Shown piece by piece: positions 39,501 through 47,618 of a DNA stretch of 64,000 nt. The stretch is from Phyllobacterium zundukense (lineage in GTDB: Bacteria > Pseudomonadota > Alphaproteobacteria > Rhizobiales > Rhizobiaceae), in assembly GCF_002764115.1 (NCBI RefSeq), contig NZ_CP017940.1, positions 3,012,501 through 3,076,500 of the forward strand, read 5' to 3'. Each line of letters starts with the position of its first letter. Within the stretch, counting starts at the first letter, position 1. Both the position numbers and the translations under genes were made by a program. The notes under the pieces are model-generated. The model was given only the letters and a program-made list of their open reading frames with translations, was not told the DNA's origin and did not search any database.

Positions 39501-40052
39501 TTGTTTGCAGCAGGTACGAATGGCGCGCCGGACAATGAATCTGCCGCCCGCTGGTTTGCCAGGGCAGCTGAACTCGGCGTCAAGGACAGTCAGTTCAACC
39601 TGGCTGTCCTTTCGGCCAAGGGCATGGGCGTCCCGCAAAATCTCGAAGAAAGCTACAAGTGGTTCGCGCTTGCCGCGAATGCCGGTGACAAGGACGCCGC
39701 GCAGAAACGCGATGAAGTGGCGAAGGCCATGCTCCCCGAACAACTCGAGCGTGCGCGTACGGCCGTCGATCTTTGGAAGCCAAAGCAGATGAACCCGGAC
39801 ACCAATGCCCTCAGCGTGCCCAACGAGTGGCGGGAAAACCCGACGACGACCGGTTCCATCGACATGGAAAAAGCAATTCGCAACATCCAGCTCATCCTGA
39901 ACAAGCATGGCTACGATGCCGGCGGTTCGGACGGCAAGATCGGTAGCAAGACGCGTGACGCTATCATGGCGTTCCAGAAGGACAATGGATTGAAGCCAAC
40001 GGGCAATATCGACAAGGACCTTGTGAGGAACCTGCTCAAGACGAACGGCTAG
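36528..40052 (+). CDS. podJ: PodJ-like polarity factor (coiled coil, TM, SEL1 repeats, peptidoglycan-binding)
   Basis: A 1174 aa polar organiser. The cytoplasmic N-terminal part (residues 1-760) is charged and helical with many coiled-coil stretches (LNRTLETLEGQLRRAM, LSMLRGDLEELKRTVDTLA, LEARITSLATKIE). One membrane helix lies at about 766-785 (PILLAIGAIMIAIAGLQL), followed by a Pro/Ala/Thr linker, SEL1/TPR repeats at about 900-1040 (ALFEIGDRYTDGRSVERDY and four more) and a peptidoglycan-binding domain at about 1110-1170 (LNKHGYDAGGSDGKIGSKTR). The order matches rhizobial PodJ, which marks the new pole in budding growth. ATG 36528 is used; ATG 36549 with AAGG ahead is an alternative. Confidence 0.9.
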   Translation: MTNQRSLMEQVNVNRARRDATSLDSLNRTLETLEGQLRRAMEPKPEIHEESQDIADRFAALASRAGRSAAPRYGVAQPAPASANQRSDGKHDLSAIAAQLKQLREEMSDEIETPAPSRAEPHNGTMNRLRQSTASGDRFNDRTPATRPETGHLSMLRGDLEELKRTVDTLAREESVKSLGNRWDAMDERFDAFAQRNPFNSKETSASLGSLEGRLNEIRQAVDVLPHSLPLKNVEDKLMLLSSAVEQMSRKNGTSLTGKFMQQVDERLDEISRAIVATSRPASTRNADADAFERLEARITSLATKIETATHDRTSDTILQRMGELAQRVDHLTEQQAAPIPSLDVLSEQLSAVTRHLQNAPASISISDFRDLEDRVMQIIHKLETMPQLAAADPAFVEQIDQRFEELTRRLDDHHMMAEHSDIRLTDNLEARFDDMARYIAENVPQVDGTQDAIRNLELQIAGLAEHLSQSNDRHAEMAAIPPRLEAIEESIAASRDLVVEAARNAAAEAIRNTANFGSAQDSMIARELADDLKTLEMLARKSEERNTKTFEAIHDTLLKIVDRLASLESGFAPVQGIVGTRSDMITVHEPERQPELAYDPNLDVEPAFDAPSFSKDEDVSPDVTLAGDAEIADHAPREKKSLFGSLARGLKGRNKQEATPQDPAMDEADEAGKSDVKMELDPDILNRPLEPGSGMPDLNSILKRVRDNRRDTPLAGDASAGKADFIAAARRAAQAAASEVESQKRSPALASEKDSTKGGLFSRQRKPILLAIGAIMIAIAGLQLKNAFLDHPAALDVASTQAQPGVPDPEAPSQVTASSASEAVRPADAAATIEPEAPAENSRATELAASQPAPDSVASLIAAQQNTPSTIEAAATSAPSTATESATAIPAIPVEAGPEPLRAAATNGDSKALFEIGDRYTDGRSVERDYGKAASWYNLAAERGFAPAQYRLGNFYEKGLGLTRDLAKAKTYYQLAAEQGNASAMHNLAVLFAAGTNGAPDNESAARWFARAAELGVKDSQFNLAVLSAKGMGVPQNLEESYKWFALAANAGDKDAAQKRDEVAKAMLPEQLERARTAVDLWKPKQMNPDTNALSVPNEWRENPTTTGSIDMEKAIRNIQLILNKHGYDAGGSDGKIGSKTRDAIMAFQKDNGLKPTGNIDKDLVRNLLKTNG

Positions 40053-40147
40053 GTGCCTGGCATCTACCAGGTGAATTTCCGGTCAAAACAACGGCCAGCA
40101 TGCTGCTGCGACAAATGGGTTCGTGTTTGAACCGATATGCTGCACTT

Positions 40148-40172
40148 GCTTGAGTCAGTGTTTGACTCAAGC
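40148..40172. terminator. Perfect hairpin after podJ containing two GANTC sites
   Basis: GCTTGAGTCA and TGACTCAAGC form a 10 bp perfect stem with a 5 base loop, 95 bases past the podJ stop and 68 before the next start. There is no T run. Each arm carries a CcrM target (GAGTC 40152-40156, GACTC 40164-40168). It may be a terminator of podJ or an operator of the next gene. Confidence 0.45.
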
Positions 40173-40239
40173 CCGTCGAGAGGGCAAGAAACCTTAAAGA
40201 ATTGCTGTCATTGTGGTGTTACGACAGTGTCGTAGCACC

Positions 40240-41193
40240 ATGATGAGTTCGGGGTTTGCATTGGGTATTTACCTGCCTATAGCCGAGATTTCGGTCAATA
40301 TCTTCGTGCTCTTCGGCATGGGCGCGGCGGTGGGATTCCTGTCGGGCATGTTCGGCGTGGGCGGCGGGTTTTTGATCACGCCGCTGTTGATCTTCTACAA
40401 TATTCCACCAGCAGTTGCAGTCGCCACCGGCGCGAACCAGGTCATTGCTTCGTCGTTCAGTGGCGCCCTGACACATTTCAGGCGAGGGACGCTGGACGTC
40501 AAGTTGGGATCACTGCTGGTCATCGGCGGCATAATCGGCGCCGCGGTCGGCATCTACGTCTTTGTTCTTTTGCGGGAACTCGGTCAGCTCGATCTGATCG
40601 TCTCACTGCTCTATGTGGTGTTTCTGAGCACCGTCGGCGGCCTGATGCTGTATGAGAGTGTCCAGTCCATGCGGCGGACACGCGCAGGGCAGCTCGCCAC
40701 CCTGAAGAAGCCCGGGCAGCACAATTGGGTGCATCGCCTGCCCTTCAAGATGCGGTTCCGCGCGTCGAAAATCTACGTCAGCATCATCCCTGTTCTCGTT
40801 TTGGGGGGAGCAATCGGCTTCCTCTCTTCGATCATGGGTGTTGGCGGCGGCTTCATTATGGTTCCGGCCATGATCTATCTGCTCAAGGTACCGACCAATG
40901 TGGTTATCGGCACCTCGCTCTACCAGATCGTATTTGTCACCGCTTTCACCACGGTCATGCAGGCAACGACCAATCAGTCCGTCGATATAGTACTGGCGAT
41001 GCTGTTGATGACAGGCGGCGTGATCGGGGCGCAGTATGGCGCCCGCATTGGCCAGAAGCTGCGCGGCGAGCAGTTGCGTGCCTTGCTTGCAATGCTGGTT
41101 CTGGCGGTTGGCCTGCGTCTGGCTATCGAGCTTTTCGTCACCCCGGACGATCTTTATTCCATTTCCCTGGCTCTTGCGTCGGGGGGATCATGA
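40240..41193 (+). CDS. Sulfite exporter TauE/SafE family permease
   Basis: A 317 aa membrane protein of the TauE/SafE/YfcA family, with about eight helices and the duplicated family motif: FLSGMFGVGGGFLITPLLIF (first half) and FLSSIMGVGGGFIMVPAMIY (second half). Family members move sulfite, sulfoacetate or related anions; the substrate here is unknown. The start is unsure: ATG 40240 is used; GTG 40213 and TTG 40261 are in frame. Its stop overlaps the start of the TIGR02186 gene (ATGA), and the two are usually paired. Confidence 0.9.
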   Translation: MMSSGFALGIYLPIAEISVNIFVLFGMGAAVGFLSGMFGVGGGFLITPLLIFYNIPPAVAVATGANQVIASSFSGALTHFRRGTLDVKLGSLLVIGGIIGAAVGIYVFVLLRELGQLDLIVSLLYVVFLSTVGGLMLYESVQSMRRTRAGQLATLKKPGQHNWVHRLPFKMRFRASKIYVSIIPVLVLGGAIGFLSSIMGVGGGFIMVPAMIYLLKVPTNVVIGTSLYQIVFVTAFTTVMQATTNQSVDIVLAMLLMTGGVIGAQYGARIGQKLRGEQLRALLAMLVLAVGLRLAIELFVTPDDLYSISLALASGGS

Positions 41194-41981
41194 AAGCCCT
41201 TGCAAAGGTTCTGGTATTGATCATCGGACTGGGGGCAGGCAACACCGCCGTTGCACAGGTGTTGCCGAACAAGGAGACGGTGGAAATCGGACTCTCCACT
41301 GATACGATTGCCATTACGTCCGGCTTTCGCGGGACCGATCTGACAGTCTTTGGCGCGCTGGACAATGCGGACCCGCTGATCCAGAGGCAGGGCCGCTACG
41401 ATATTATCGTGATCCTGCAAGGGCCGGAACGCAATTTCGTCGTGCGCCGCAAGGACCGGTTCTTCGGCATCTGGATCAACACGGAATCGGTCACTTTCCA
41501 GCACATTCCGGCCTCGTACTCACTGGCATCGACCCGCAGCCTGCAGGATATCACCACACCGAAGGTGTTTGCCCAGCTTGGCCTTGGTGTGAACAACATC
41601 TTTTATGAACCGACGCCGGATGGCTTTGAATCCAGTTTCGCTCTCAAGGAGTTCACCAAGGAGCTGCCGCGGTTAAAGCTGAAACAGCAGCTCTACAGCC
41701 AGCGTATGGGCGATGTGCAGTTCCTGTCATCGACCCTGTTTCGCGCAACGCTTTCGCTGCCTGCCAATGTGCCGGTGGGTAAGCACGTGGCGCGGGCCTA
41801 TCTGTTCCGCAACGGCGAGTTTTTGCGTGAAAGCGCCACCAGTCTCAACATCGTCAAAGCTGGCCTCGAATTCCGCATCTATCGTGCAGCCAATCAGCAC
41901 AGCCTGCTTTATGGTCTGTTCGCAGTCCTTCTCGCTGTCATCACCGGCTGGATGGGTCGTCTGGTGTTCCGCAAGGATTGA
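41190..41981 (+). CDS. TIGR02186 family membrane-anchored protein
   Basis: A 263 aa protein with a signal peptide (MKALAKVLVLIIGLGAGNTA, cleavage near AVAQ), a beta-rich periplasmic domain (VEIGLSTDTIAITSGFRGTD, RFFGIWINTESVTFQHIPAS) and one C-terminal membrane helix (LLYGLFAVLLAVITGWMGRL). It matches family TIGR02186, which is regularly encoded after a TauE/SafE permease in alphaproteobacteria and is probably an accessory part of that transporter. It overlaps the permease gene by 4 bases. Confidence 0.88.
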   Translation: MKALAKVLVLIIGLGAGNTAVAQVLPNKETVEIGLSTDTIAITSGFRGTDLTVFGALDNADPLIQRQGRYDIIVILQGPERNFVVRRKDRFFGIWINTESVTFQHIPASYSLASTRSLQDITTPKVFAQLGLGVNNIFYEPTPDGFESSFALKEFTKELPRLKLKQQLYSQRMGDVQFLSSTLFRATLSLPANVPVGKHVARAYLFRNGEFLRESATSLNIVKAGLEFRIYRAANQHSLLYGLFAVLLAVITGWMGRLVFRKD

Positions 41982-42896
41982 TCAAGCCAGACGCTTCGCC
42001 ACCACAATGAGCCCCTGTAGCGGTTCGCCGCGATCGAGGCGAATTGCCTCGCGCCCGACACTCAGGGGCGTCATGGAATGCTCCGCCAGCAGCCTTCGGA
42101 CATAGCGTTCGGAATGCGTATAACGCAGCGATGGCTGCAGGATCAGTTCATCCTCGCCCGCGTGGTTCTCGACGGAAAATGCAAAAAGTCCATCGGGCGC
42201 GAGGATTCTCGCTACATTGGCAAAGGCGCGGTCGAGATCACCGACATAGACGAAGACATCCGCGGCGATAACGAGATCTGCGCTATGGGGTAGCGCATCC
42301 AGCTGGTTGACGTCGCCCTTTGCCAGGCTGTCGTAGATTTGTTTTTCCGCCGCCTTCTGCAGCATAGCTTCGGACAAGTCCATGCCGGCGAGGTGATCCG
42401 TCTCGGCACGGACATAAGGACCCATCAAGCCTGTACCACAACCAAGGTCGAGCGCGGACCGGAAGTGCGTTCCCGATGCTGCTGCCTTGATGGCAACCGC
42501 CAGCAATTCGGGTACGCGGTAGTCCAGCCGGTCCAGCAGTGCAGTCTCGAATGTTGGTGCATAGGCGTCGAACAGGCTTTCGACATAGGCAGTCGGCGGT
42601 GTGTCCGGTGCAGTTGCATGGCCGCTCGCTGCGAGTTTCAATGCCGCGCCGAAACGATCGTTCGCGTCGAGCTGCAGCACTCGGCGCCAGGCCTCGGCGG
42701 CCGCATCGCCCTTCCCCGCTGCCTCTTCCATCTCGCCAAGCCGGAACAATCCCGCGGTCCAGCCCGGCACAATCTCCAGCGCCTGCCGCATCAGGTCGGC
42801 CGCGGCCGCATGATCGCCGGTCTCGAACAACATGTCCGCATAGGAGGCACGGCGGTCCGCGATCAGATCACCGGAAGGCAGGAATGCGCGAGTCAT
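41982..42896 (-). CDS. TPR-containing class I methyltransferase
   Basis: A 304 aa protein. The N-terminal ~90 residues are TPR-like (YADMLFETGDHAAAADLMRQ, ALEIVPGWTAGLFRLGEMEE). A SAM-binding domain follows: motif I ALDLGCGTGLMGP (residues about 148-160), ADLVIAADVFVYVGDL, then LAPDGLFAFSVE. The substrate is unknown. Its stop abuts that of the convergent TIGR02186 gene, and it shares one base with the stop of the upstream unknown membrane protein gene, so those two are cotranscribed. Confidence 0.88.
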   Translation of the reverse strand: MTRAFLPSGDLIADRRASYADMLFETGDHAAAADLMRQALEIVPGWTAGLFRLGEMEEAAGKGDAAAEAWRRVLQLDANDRFGAALKLAASGHATAPDTPPTAYVESLFDAYAPTFETALLDRLDYRVPELLAVAIKAAASGTHFRSALDLGCGTGLMGPYVRAETDHLAGMDLSEAMLQKAAEKQIYDSLAKGDVNQLDALPHSADLVIAADVFVYVGDLDRAFANVARILAPDGLFAFSVENHAGEDELILQPSLRYTHSERYVRRLLAEHSMTPLSVGREAIRLDRGEPLQGLIVVAKRLA

Positions 42897-43966
42897 CAGT
42901 TCGCAATCTGGACACGGATGGAAATGATGTCGACCGACTTCCCGGTCTGGGAAACATCCGAATTGATCTTGATCACACCGCCCCCACTGGGCTTCTTGTC
43001 AGTCGGAAACTGCTTCTGCACCAGATATTCGCCATTGGCATCGGAAACGTCGAAACGCGTACGCCCGCAATCACCAAGAGTGCCGAAGTCGCAGCTGACG
43101 GCAATCTGCGTGCTGGTGCCGTCCTCGGTCTTGGCGATGATATCGAATACTGCCTGCTTGCCCATGAGTTGTTCGAGAACGCCCTCTCCGACCTCAAAGT
43201 TGACGTCATCGGCTTCGCTGGGCGATTTGATGCGGAGGAATTTCTCCAGCTGATCGCCATCGACACTGGCCGTCGCCCGTCCGGCCACCGACACGCGCGT
43301 CGAATCGGATGGGTCGAAGATCGTGATCCACGTCCCTTCGGACGATAGCTGCCCTTCCTTCAACGGCTCATGGTTGTCGCTGGCAGCGGGATTGCCGGTG
43401 CTCGGCGGGACACTGGATGGCTTCGAATTGATGATCCCGGAGGCGACGAGCCACAGGACGCCGAGCGCAATCGCTAGCATGGCAAGAATGATGAGCAGTT
43501 TGGTCAAACCACTCGCCTTCCTGTGTTCGGCTTTGCGCTGCAGGCGTGGCCGCAGGCGGTCAGGGCGATAGTTGTCGGCGGTAACAGAGTCCGTAGATAC
43601 GGTTTCAGGCGTATCGAATTCCGGCTCCGACACGATACCCAGCGAGGGCTCGACCCTGGCTTCTTCCGGCTGGAGTGGTTGAATGGTTTCGCGTGAAAGA
43701 ACCGGCTCGCGCTTTTCAGCGACCGGAGCGGGTGCCGGAGGCGGCGTCAGCGTACCCTCCGTCTGAATTTCCTTTTCGATCCGGGTGATGGACGCTTTCA
43801 AGCGTTCGCGGCGATCCTCACGCTGATCATCGTCCAGCGCCCCGTTGGCAGCCAGTGAGCGCTCATGCGCACCCCAGGCGGATTCGTAGATTTTCTGACG
43901 AATCGCAGGGTTATTGGCATCCGATTTCGCCAATGCGTTCCGGATCGCTTGCTCGATCGCTTCCAA
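42896..43966 (-). CDS. Single-pass membrane protein of unknown function
   Basis: Not recognised. From TTG 43966 (AAGGGA ahead) it is 356 aa; the frame continues to a TTG at 44035. The N-terminal region is helical and charged (LEAIEQAIRNALAKSDANNP, ESAWGAHERSL), then a Pro/Glu-rich stretch, one membrane helix (LTKLLIILAMLAIALGVLWL) and a periplasmic domain with FDPSDSTRVSVAGRATASVD, VSCDFGTLGDCGRTRFDV and SGKSVDIISIRVQIAN. The layout suggests a cytoplasmic region plus a beta-rich outer domain. It is cotranscribed with the methyltransferase gene. Confidence 0.75.
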   Translation of the reverse strand: MEAIEQAIRNALAKSDANNPAIRQKIYESAWGAHERSLAANGALDDDQREDRRERLKASITRIEKEIQTEGTLTPPPAPAPVAEKREPVLSRETIQPLQPEEARVEPSLGIVSEPEFDTPETVSTDSVTADNYRPDRLRPRLQRKAEHRKASGLTKLLIILAMLAIALGVLWLVASGIINSKPSSVPPSTGNPAASDNHEPLKEGQLSSEGTWITIFDPSDSTRVSVAGRATASVDGDQLEKFLRIKSPSEADDVNFEVGEGVLEQLMGKQAVFDIIAKTEDGTSTQIAVSCDFGTLGDCGRTRFDVSDANGEYLVQKQFPTDKKPSGGGVIKINSDVSQTGKSVDIISIRVQIAN

Positions 43967-44100
43967 CTCGACGATTTTCCCTTCAAAGCAGCTCGTATGA
44001 ATGGGTAGCCATAGCCTATTTGACTGCTTATTCAAGACTCTCGCGGCGCAATGATGGCAGTTTCACCGATAAGGACTTCGGTCGCAGAATATTGTGCATT

Positions 44101-44127
44101 CGGCCCCTCGCACTACGTCGGGGGCCG
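44101..44127 (-). terminator. GC-rich hairpin after the amino-acid ABC operon
   Basis: CGGCCCC (44101-44107) and GGGGCCG (44121-44127) pair perfectly, 14 bases past the stop of the ATPase gene. There is no T run on the minus strand, so it is a weak terminator candidate or a 3' stabilising hairpin. Confidence 0.45.
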
Positions 44128-44140
44128 AAAATCACACTAT

Positions 44141-44938
44141 TTAGATGAAGCGGCTGAGAAAAGCCCGCGTGCGGGGGTGTTGCGGATTACCGAGCACGTC
44201 ATCCGGCCTTCCCTGTTCAACGATAATTCCACCATCCATGAACACGGCCCGGTCGGCCGCTTCGCGCGCAAATCCGATCTCGTGCGTAACGACAATCATC
44301 GTCAGGCCCTGATCGGCGAGATCGCGCATCGTCGCCAGCACTTCACCCACCAATTCGGGGTCAAGCGCCGACGTCGGCTCGTCGAACAGCATGAGCTTCG
44401 GCTTGATGGCAAGTGCACGGGCGATGGCAATGCGCTGCTGCTGCCCGCCGGACAATTGCCGGGGATAGGCGTCGGCCTTGTGCGTCAGCCCGACGCGGGC
44501 CAGCAGTTCCATAGCCAGTTCGGTCGCTTGCCTGCGGCTTTGCTTGTGCACGCCGATCGGTGCTTCGATGATGTTCTGCAGTGCCGTCATGTGTGGATAG
44601 AGATTGAACTGCTGGAACACCATGCCGATCTGCCGCCGCTGTACGGCAATTGCCCGGGCAGGCAGTTTGTTGAGCCTGCCATTGTGCAGGGAATAGCCAA
44701 TCTGCTCCCCTGCAACGACGATGGACCCGCGATCAATTGCTTCAAGATGGTTGACGCAGCGCAGGAATGTTGATTTGCCTGAACCTGAAGGTCCAAGAAC
44801 GACGACAACCTCACCGGGCGCAACGTCGAGATCGATACCCTTGAGTACTTCGACTTCACCAAAGGCCTTGTGCACATTGCGTGCCTGAACCAGTGGTTGG
44901 ACGGCTTCAACAGCATTTATGGACAAAGCGGCGGTCAT
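44141..44938 (-). CDS. Polar amino acid ABC transporter, ATP-binding protein
   Basis: A 265 aa ATPase of the GlnQ/HisP type. Walker A GPSGSGKSTFLRC (near residue 50), Q-loop MVFQQFNLYPHMTALQN, signature LSGGQQQRIAIARAL, Walker B LMLFDEPTSALDPE and H-loop VVTHEIGFA. Last gene of the five-gene operon that begins at 48607; it overlaps the permease gene by 4 bases. Confidence 0.95.
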   Translation of the reverse strand: MTAALSINAVEAVQPLVQARNVHKAFGEVEVLKGIDLDVAPGEVVVVLGPSGSGKSTFLRCVNHLEAIDRGSIVVAGEQIGYSLHNGRLNKLPARAIAVQRRQIGMVFQQFNLYPHMTALQNIIEAPIGVHKQSRRQATELAMELLARVGLTHKADAYPRQLSGGQQQRIAIARALAIKPKLMLFDEPTSALDPELVGEVLATMRDLADQGLTMIVVTHEIGFAREAADRAVFMDGGIIVEQGRPDDVLGNPQHPRTRAFLSRFI

Positions 44939-45897
44939 TTGCTGCCCTCCGGCACCATTGCTGAAATCTCTGCCACGACAACTTGCTCCTGTTTCTTCAC
45001 TGCCGTCGCAGAGCCGCGCTCACCACGCCCGTAATAGCGCTCGATAAAGCCCTGCCCGACATTAAGGATTGAGGTGATGAACAGATACCAGATGACGGCA
45101 ACCATGAGCATTGGGATGACTTCGAAGGTTCGGTTATAGACAGCCTGCACCGAATAGAGCAGATCGGCCATGGCGATGACGCTAACGAGCGATGTTGCCT
45201 TGATCATGCTGATCAACTGGTTGCCGGTTGGCGGGACTATGGAGCGCATGGCCTGCGGGATGATGATCCGCCATAGAGCCCGGGCGCGCGTCATGCCGAA
45301 GGCTTCCGTGGTTTCGATCTGGCCCCTGTCGACGGAAAGCAGCCCGCCGCGGATAATCTCAGCCATGTAGGCCGCTTCATTGAGCGCAAGGCCGGCAATT
45401 GCCGCCGTCATCGGTGTGATCAGGTCATTGGTGTTCCAGCTGGCAAGCGTCGGCCCGAATGGAATCGCAAGCGATATCTCCGGAAAGAGCGTGGAGAGAT
45501 TGTACCAGAATATGAGCTGGACCAGCAGAGGCGTGCCACGGAAGAACCATATGTAAAGACCCGCCAGTGAACTGGCGAGCCGATCATTAGACATGCGGGC
45601 AATGGCGAGAAGCAGCCCGATCACCACGCCAATGGCCATGGCGACCACAGTCAGGCCAAGAGTAACGTAGAGGCCGCGCAGGATTGTTTCTTCGGTGAAC
45701 CATTGCGCTACGGTCGGCCAGCCGAAATTCTCGTTATGGGCGACGATCCAGAGGAAGTTCGCCGCAATGAGCAGCGTGATGCCCCAGAGAAGCCAACGGT
45801 CCGTTCGAAAGGGCTTGTGCGCATTCGCGACATCGCGAAGCGCAGCCTCGGCATCGCCCGTAGGGGGCAATGCCATTGTCGGGTTGTTCTGGGTCAT
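44935..45897 (-). CDS. Polar amino acid ABC transporter, permease
   Basis: A 320 aa inner-membrane permease of the HisM/GlnP family, with about five helices. The ATPase-coupling loop EAAYMAEIIRGGLLSVDRGQ lies near residues 170-190, followed by EAFGMTRARALWRIIIPQAM and NQLISMIKATSLVSVIA. As there is a single permease gene it should form a homodimer. It overlaps the binding-protein gene and the ATPase gene by 4 bases each. Confidence 0.94.
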   Translation of the reverse strand: MTQNNPTMALPPTGDAEAALRDVANAHKPFRTDRWLLWGITLLIAANFLWIVAHNENFGWPTVAQWFTEETILRGLYVTLGLTVVAMAIGVVIGLLLAIARMSNDRLASSLAGLYIWFFRGTPLLVQLIFWYNLSTLFPEISLAIPFGPTLASWNTNDLITPMTAAIAGLALNEAAYMAEIIRGGLLSVDRGQIETTEAFGMTRARALWRIIIPQAMRSIVPPTGNQLISMIKATSLVSVIAMADLLYSVQAVYNRTFEVIPMLMVAVIWYLFITSILNVGQGFIERYYGRGERGSATAVKKQEQVVVAEISAMVPEGSK

Positions 45898-46796
45898 TTA
45901 GCACCCTTGCCCGCAAGATTGATCCCGGGCTCCTTGATCATGTTCTTCTCAAGTCCCCATTTCTTCATGATGATGGCATAGGTACCATTGTCCATGAGAA
46001 TTTTCAGGCCATCGTGAAGCACCTCCGCCAGCGGCGAACCTTTCGGCACTACAGCGCCCTGGTAGAGGTTATCAAAGCCGTTCTTCTCTCCTGTTGCAGC
46101 AAGTTCAAGCTGGCCATTGGTCTGCTGAACGAAATAGGTCAGTGGAGCTTGCGAAGAAAAGAAGGCATCAGAGCGCTTCGACCGGACAGCCAGGATAGAG
46201 CTTGGCTGGTCGGTGAACGATTGCACCTCGATCGCCGGCTTTCCATCCTTGGTGCATTTTTCTGCCTGTGCCTTGATGACCTTCTCGGCCGAGCCTGCGG
46301 CCATCACGGCAATACGATTGCCGCAAGCAGCATCAAGCGAGGTAATGCCCTTCGGATTGCCATTCTGCACGGCGAATACAACATATTCCTGCACATAATC
46401 GACAAAATCATTGGCCTCCTCGCGGGTGGCGAAATCGCCAACCGGGCCAAAGGCAAACTGATAACGTCCGGAATTGATGCCGCTGAGCAGAGCCGACAGG
46501 CCGCTGACGGTGGCATGCTTGATCTCGACGCCCAGAAGCTCGCCAAGTGCATTGGTCAGATCGGCACTGGCACCGGTCATCTCGGTCGTGCCGGTGACGA
46601 TCTCATAGGGCGGGAACGAGCCGTTATTCACTGAAATCATGCTCCCGGCTTTGCGGATTTCCTCCGGCAGCTTTGCCTTCAGCGCCTCGTTTACGGTCTG
46701 TTTGGGAACCGCTGTCTCCTCAGCCATGGCCGATCCCGCCAGGACAGATGTTACGAGCAACGCGGCTGATGCCATTTTCATAAGTTTCATGTTCAT
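45894..46796 (-). CDS. Amino acid ABC transporter, substrate-binding protein
   Basis: A 300 aa periplasmic binding protein of family 3. The signal peptide (MKLMKMASAALLVTSVLAGS, cleavage near AMAEE) is clear. Ligand-domain features: MISVNNGSFPPYEIVTGTTE, NALGELLGVEI, GINSGRYQFAFGPVGDFATR and NRIAVMAAGSAEKVIKAQAE. Ligand unknown; the neighbouring amidase suggests an amino acid conjugate or amide. The start could be at either of two close ATGs. Confidence 0.92.
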   Translation of the reverse strand: MNMKLMKMASAALLVTSVLAGSAMAEETAVPKQTVNEALKAKLPEEIRKAGSMISVNNGSFPPYEIVTGTTEMTGASADLTNALGELLGVEIKHATVSGLSALLSGINSGRYQFAFGPVGDFATREEANDFVDYVQEYVVFAVQNGNPKGITSLDAACGNRIAVMAAGSAEKVIKAQAEKCTKDGKPAIEVQSFTDQPSSILAVRSKRSDAFFSSQAPLTYFVQQTNGQLELAATGEKNGFDNLYQGAVVPKGSPLAEVLHDGLKILMDNGTYAIIMKKWGLEKNMIKEPGINLAGKGAK

Positions 46797-46829
46797 TCCC
46801 CTTTTCTTGTTTCAATAAAATTCAGTTGG

Positions 46830-47618
46830 TCAGGCGAGTTCGGGTCGTGCGAAGCGACGGTTTGCCAGGACCGGCAAAACCGATCGCGCGTGGCTGATGC
46901 GTTTGGGTTCGATCTCGGCGAAAATCAGTGCCGGTACTTCACCGGCGCGAACAACTGCAACGCCGAGAGGGTCGACAACCATGCTGGCACCGATATTGCG
47001 CTCGCCACATTCGCCGACGGCCACGATATAGCAGGTGTTTTCCAAGGCTCTCGCGGTGACAAGCACGTCCCAATGCGCCTCCTTGCCTGGTCCCTTGACC
47101 CAAGCCGCGGGCAGGATCAGCACATCAGCACCATCAACGGCGTGGCGGCGGGCAAGTTCCGGAAAGCGCAAATCGTAGCAGGTCATCAAGCCGAGCTTCA
47201 GGCCGGCCACTTCGATCAATTCGGGAATGACTGACCCGGGTTGGACATTCGCGGATTCCTTGGCGGCAAAAGCGTCGTAGAGATGAAGCTTCAGATACTG
47301 CGAAATGATCTCGCCACCGCGAATGGTCACGAGATTATTGAAAACGCGCTGGCCACCGGTCGGCACATGAACACACATCATGATGGTCAGAGCGCTCTTG
47401 CTGCTCTCGGCGAGAAGCTGCGTCATGAACGGCCCGTCAAGCGGTTGGGCTGTCTTCAGCACGATATCCGGATCGGTGATATCGCGGGCAAGAATACCCT
47501 CAGGCAGCACGAGCAGATCGGCACCGCCTTCCTGGGCGCGCTTGATCAGGTTCACGCAGATATCGGCGTTTTCCTGCCAGACCTTGCTGACGGCAAATTG
47601 TCCAAGCGCCACCTTCAT
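46830..47618 (-). CDS. Carbon-nitrogen hydrolase (nitrilase superfamily, amidase type)
   Basis: A 262 aa nitrilase-superfamily enzyme. The catalytic triad is visible: Glu in LLVLPEGI (near residue 42), Lys in YLKLHLYDAF (near 111) and Cys in LGLMTCYDLRFPE (near 147), with a further Glu just before. The closest well-known branch is the deaminated-glutathione/omega-amidase type. Within an amino-acid uptake operon it probably removes an amide or carbamoyl nitrogen from the imported compound. It overlaps the upstream gene by 4 bases. Confidence 0.9.
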   Translation of the reverse strand: MKVALGQFAVSKVWQENADICVNLIKRAQEGGADLLVLPEGILARDITDPDIVLKTAQPLDGPFMTQLLAESSKSALTIMMCVHVPTGGQRVFNNLVTIRGGEIISQYLKLHLYDAFAAKESANVQPGSVIPELIEVAGLKLGLMTCYDLRFPELARRHAVDGADVLILPAAWVKGPGKEAHWDVLVTARALENTCYIVAVGECGERNIGASMVVDPLGVAVVRAGEVPALIFAEIEPKRISHARSVLPVLANRRFARPELA

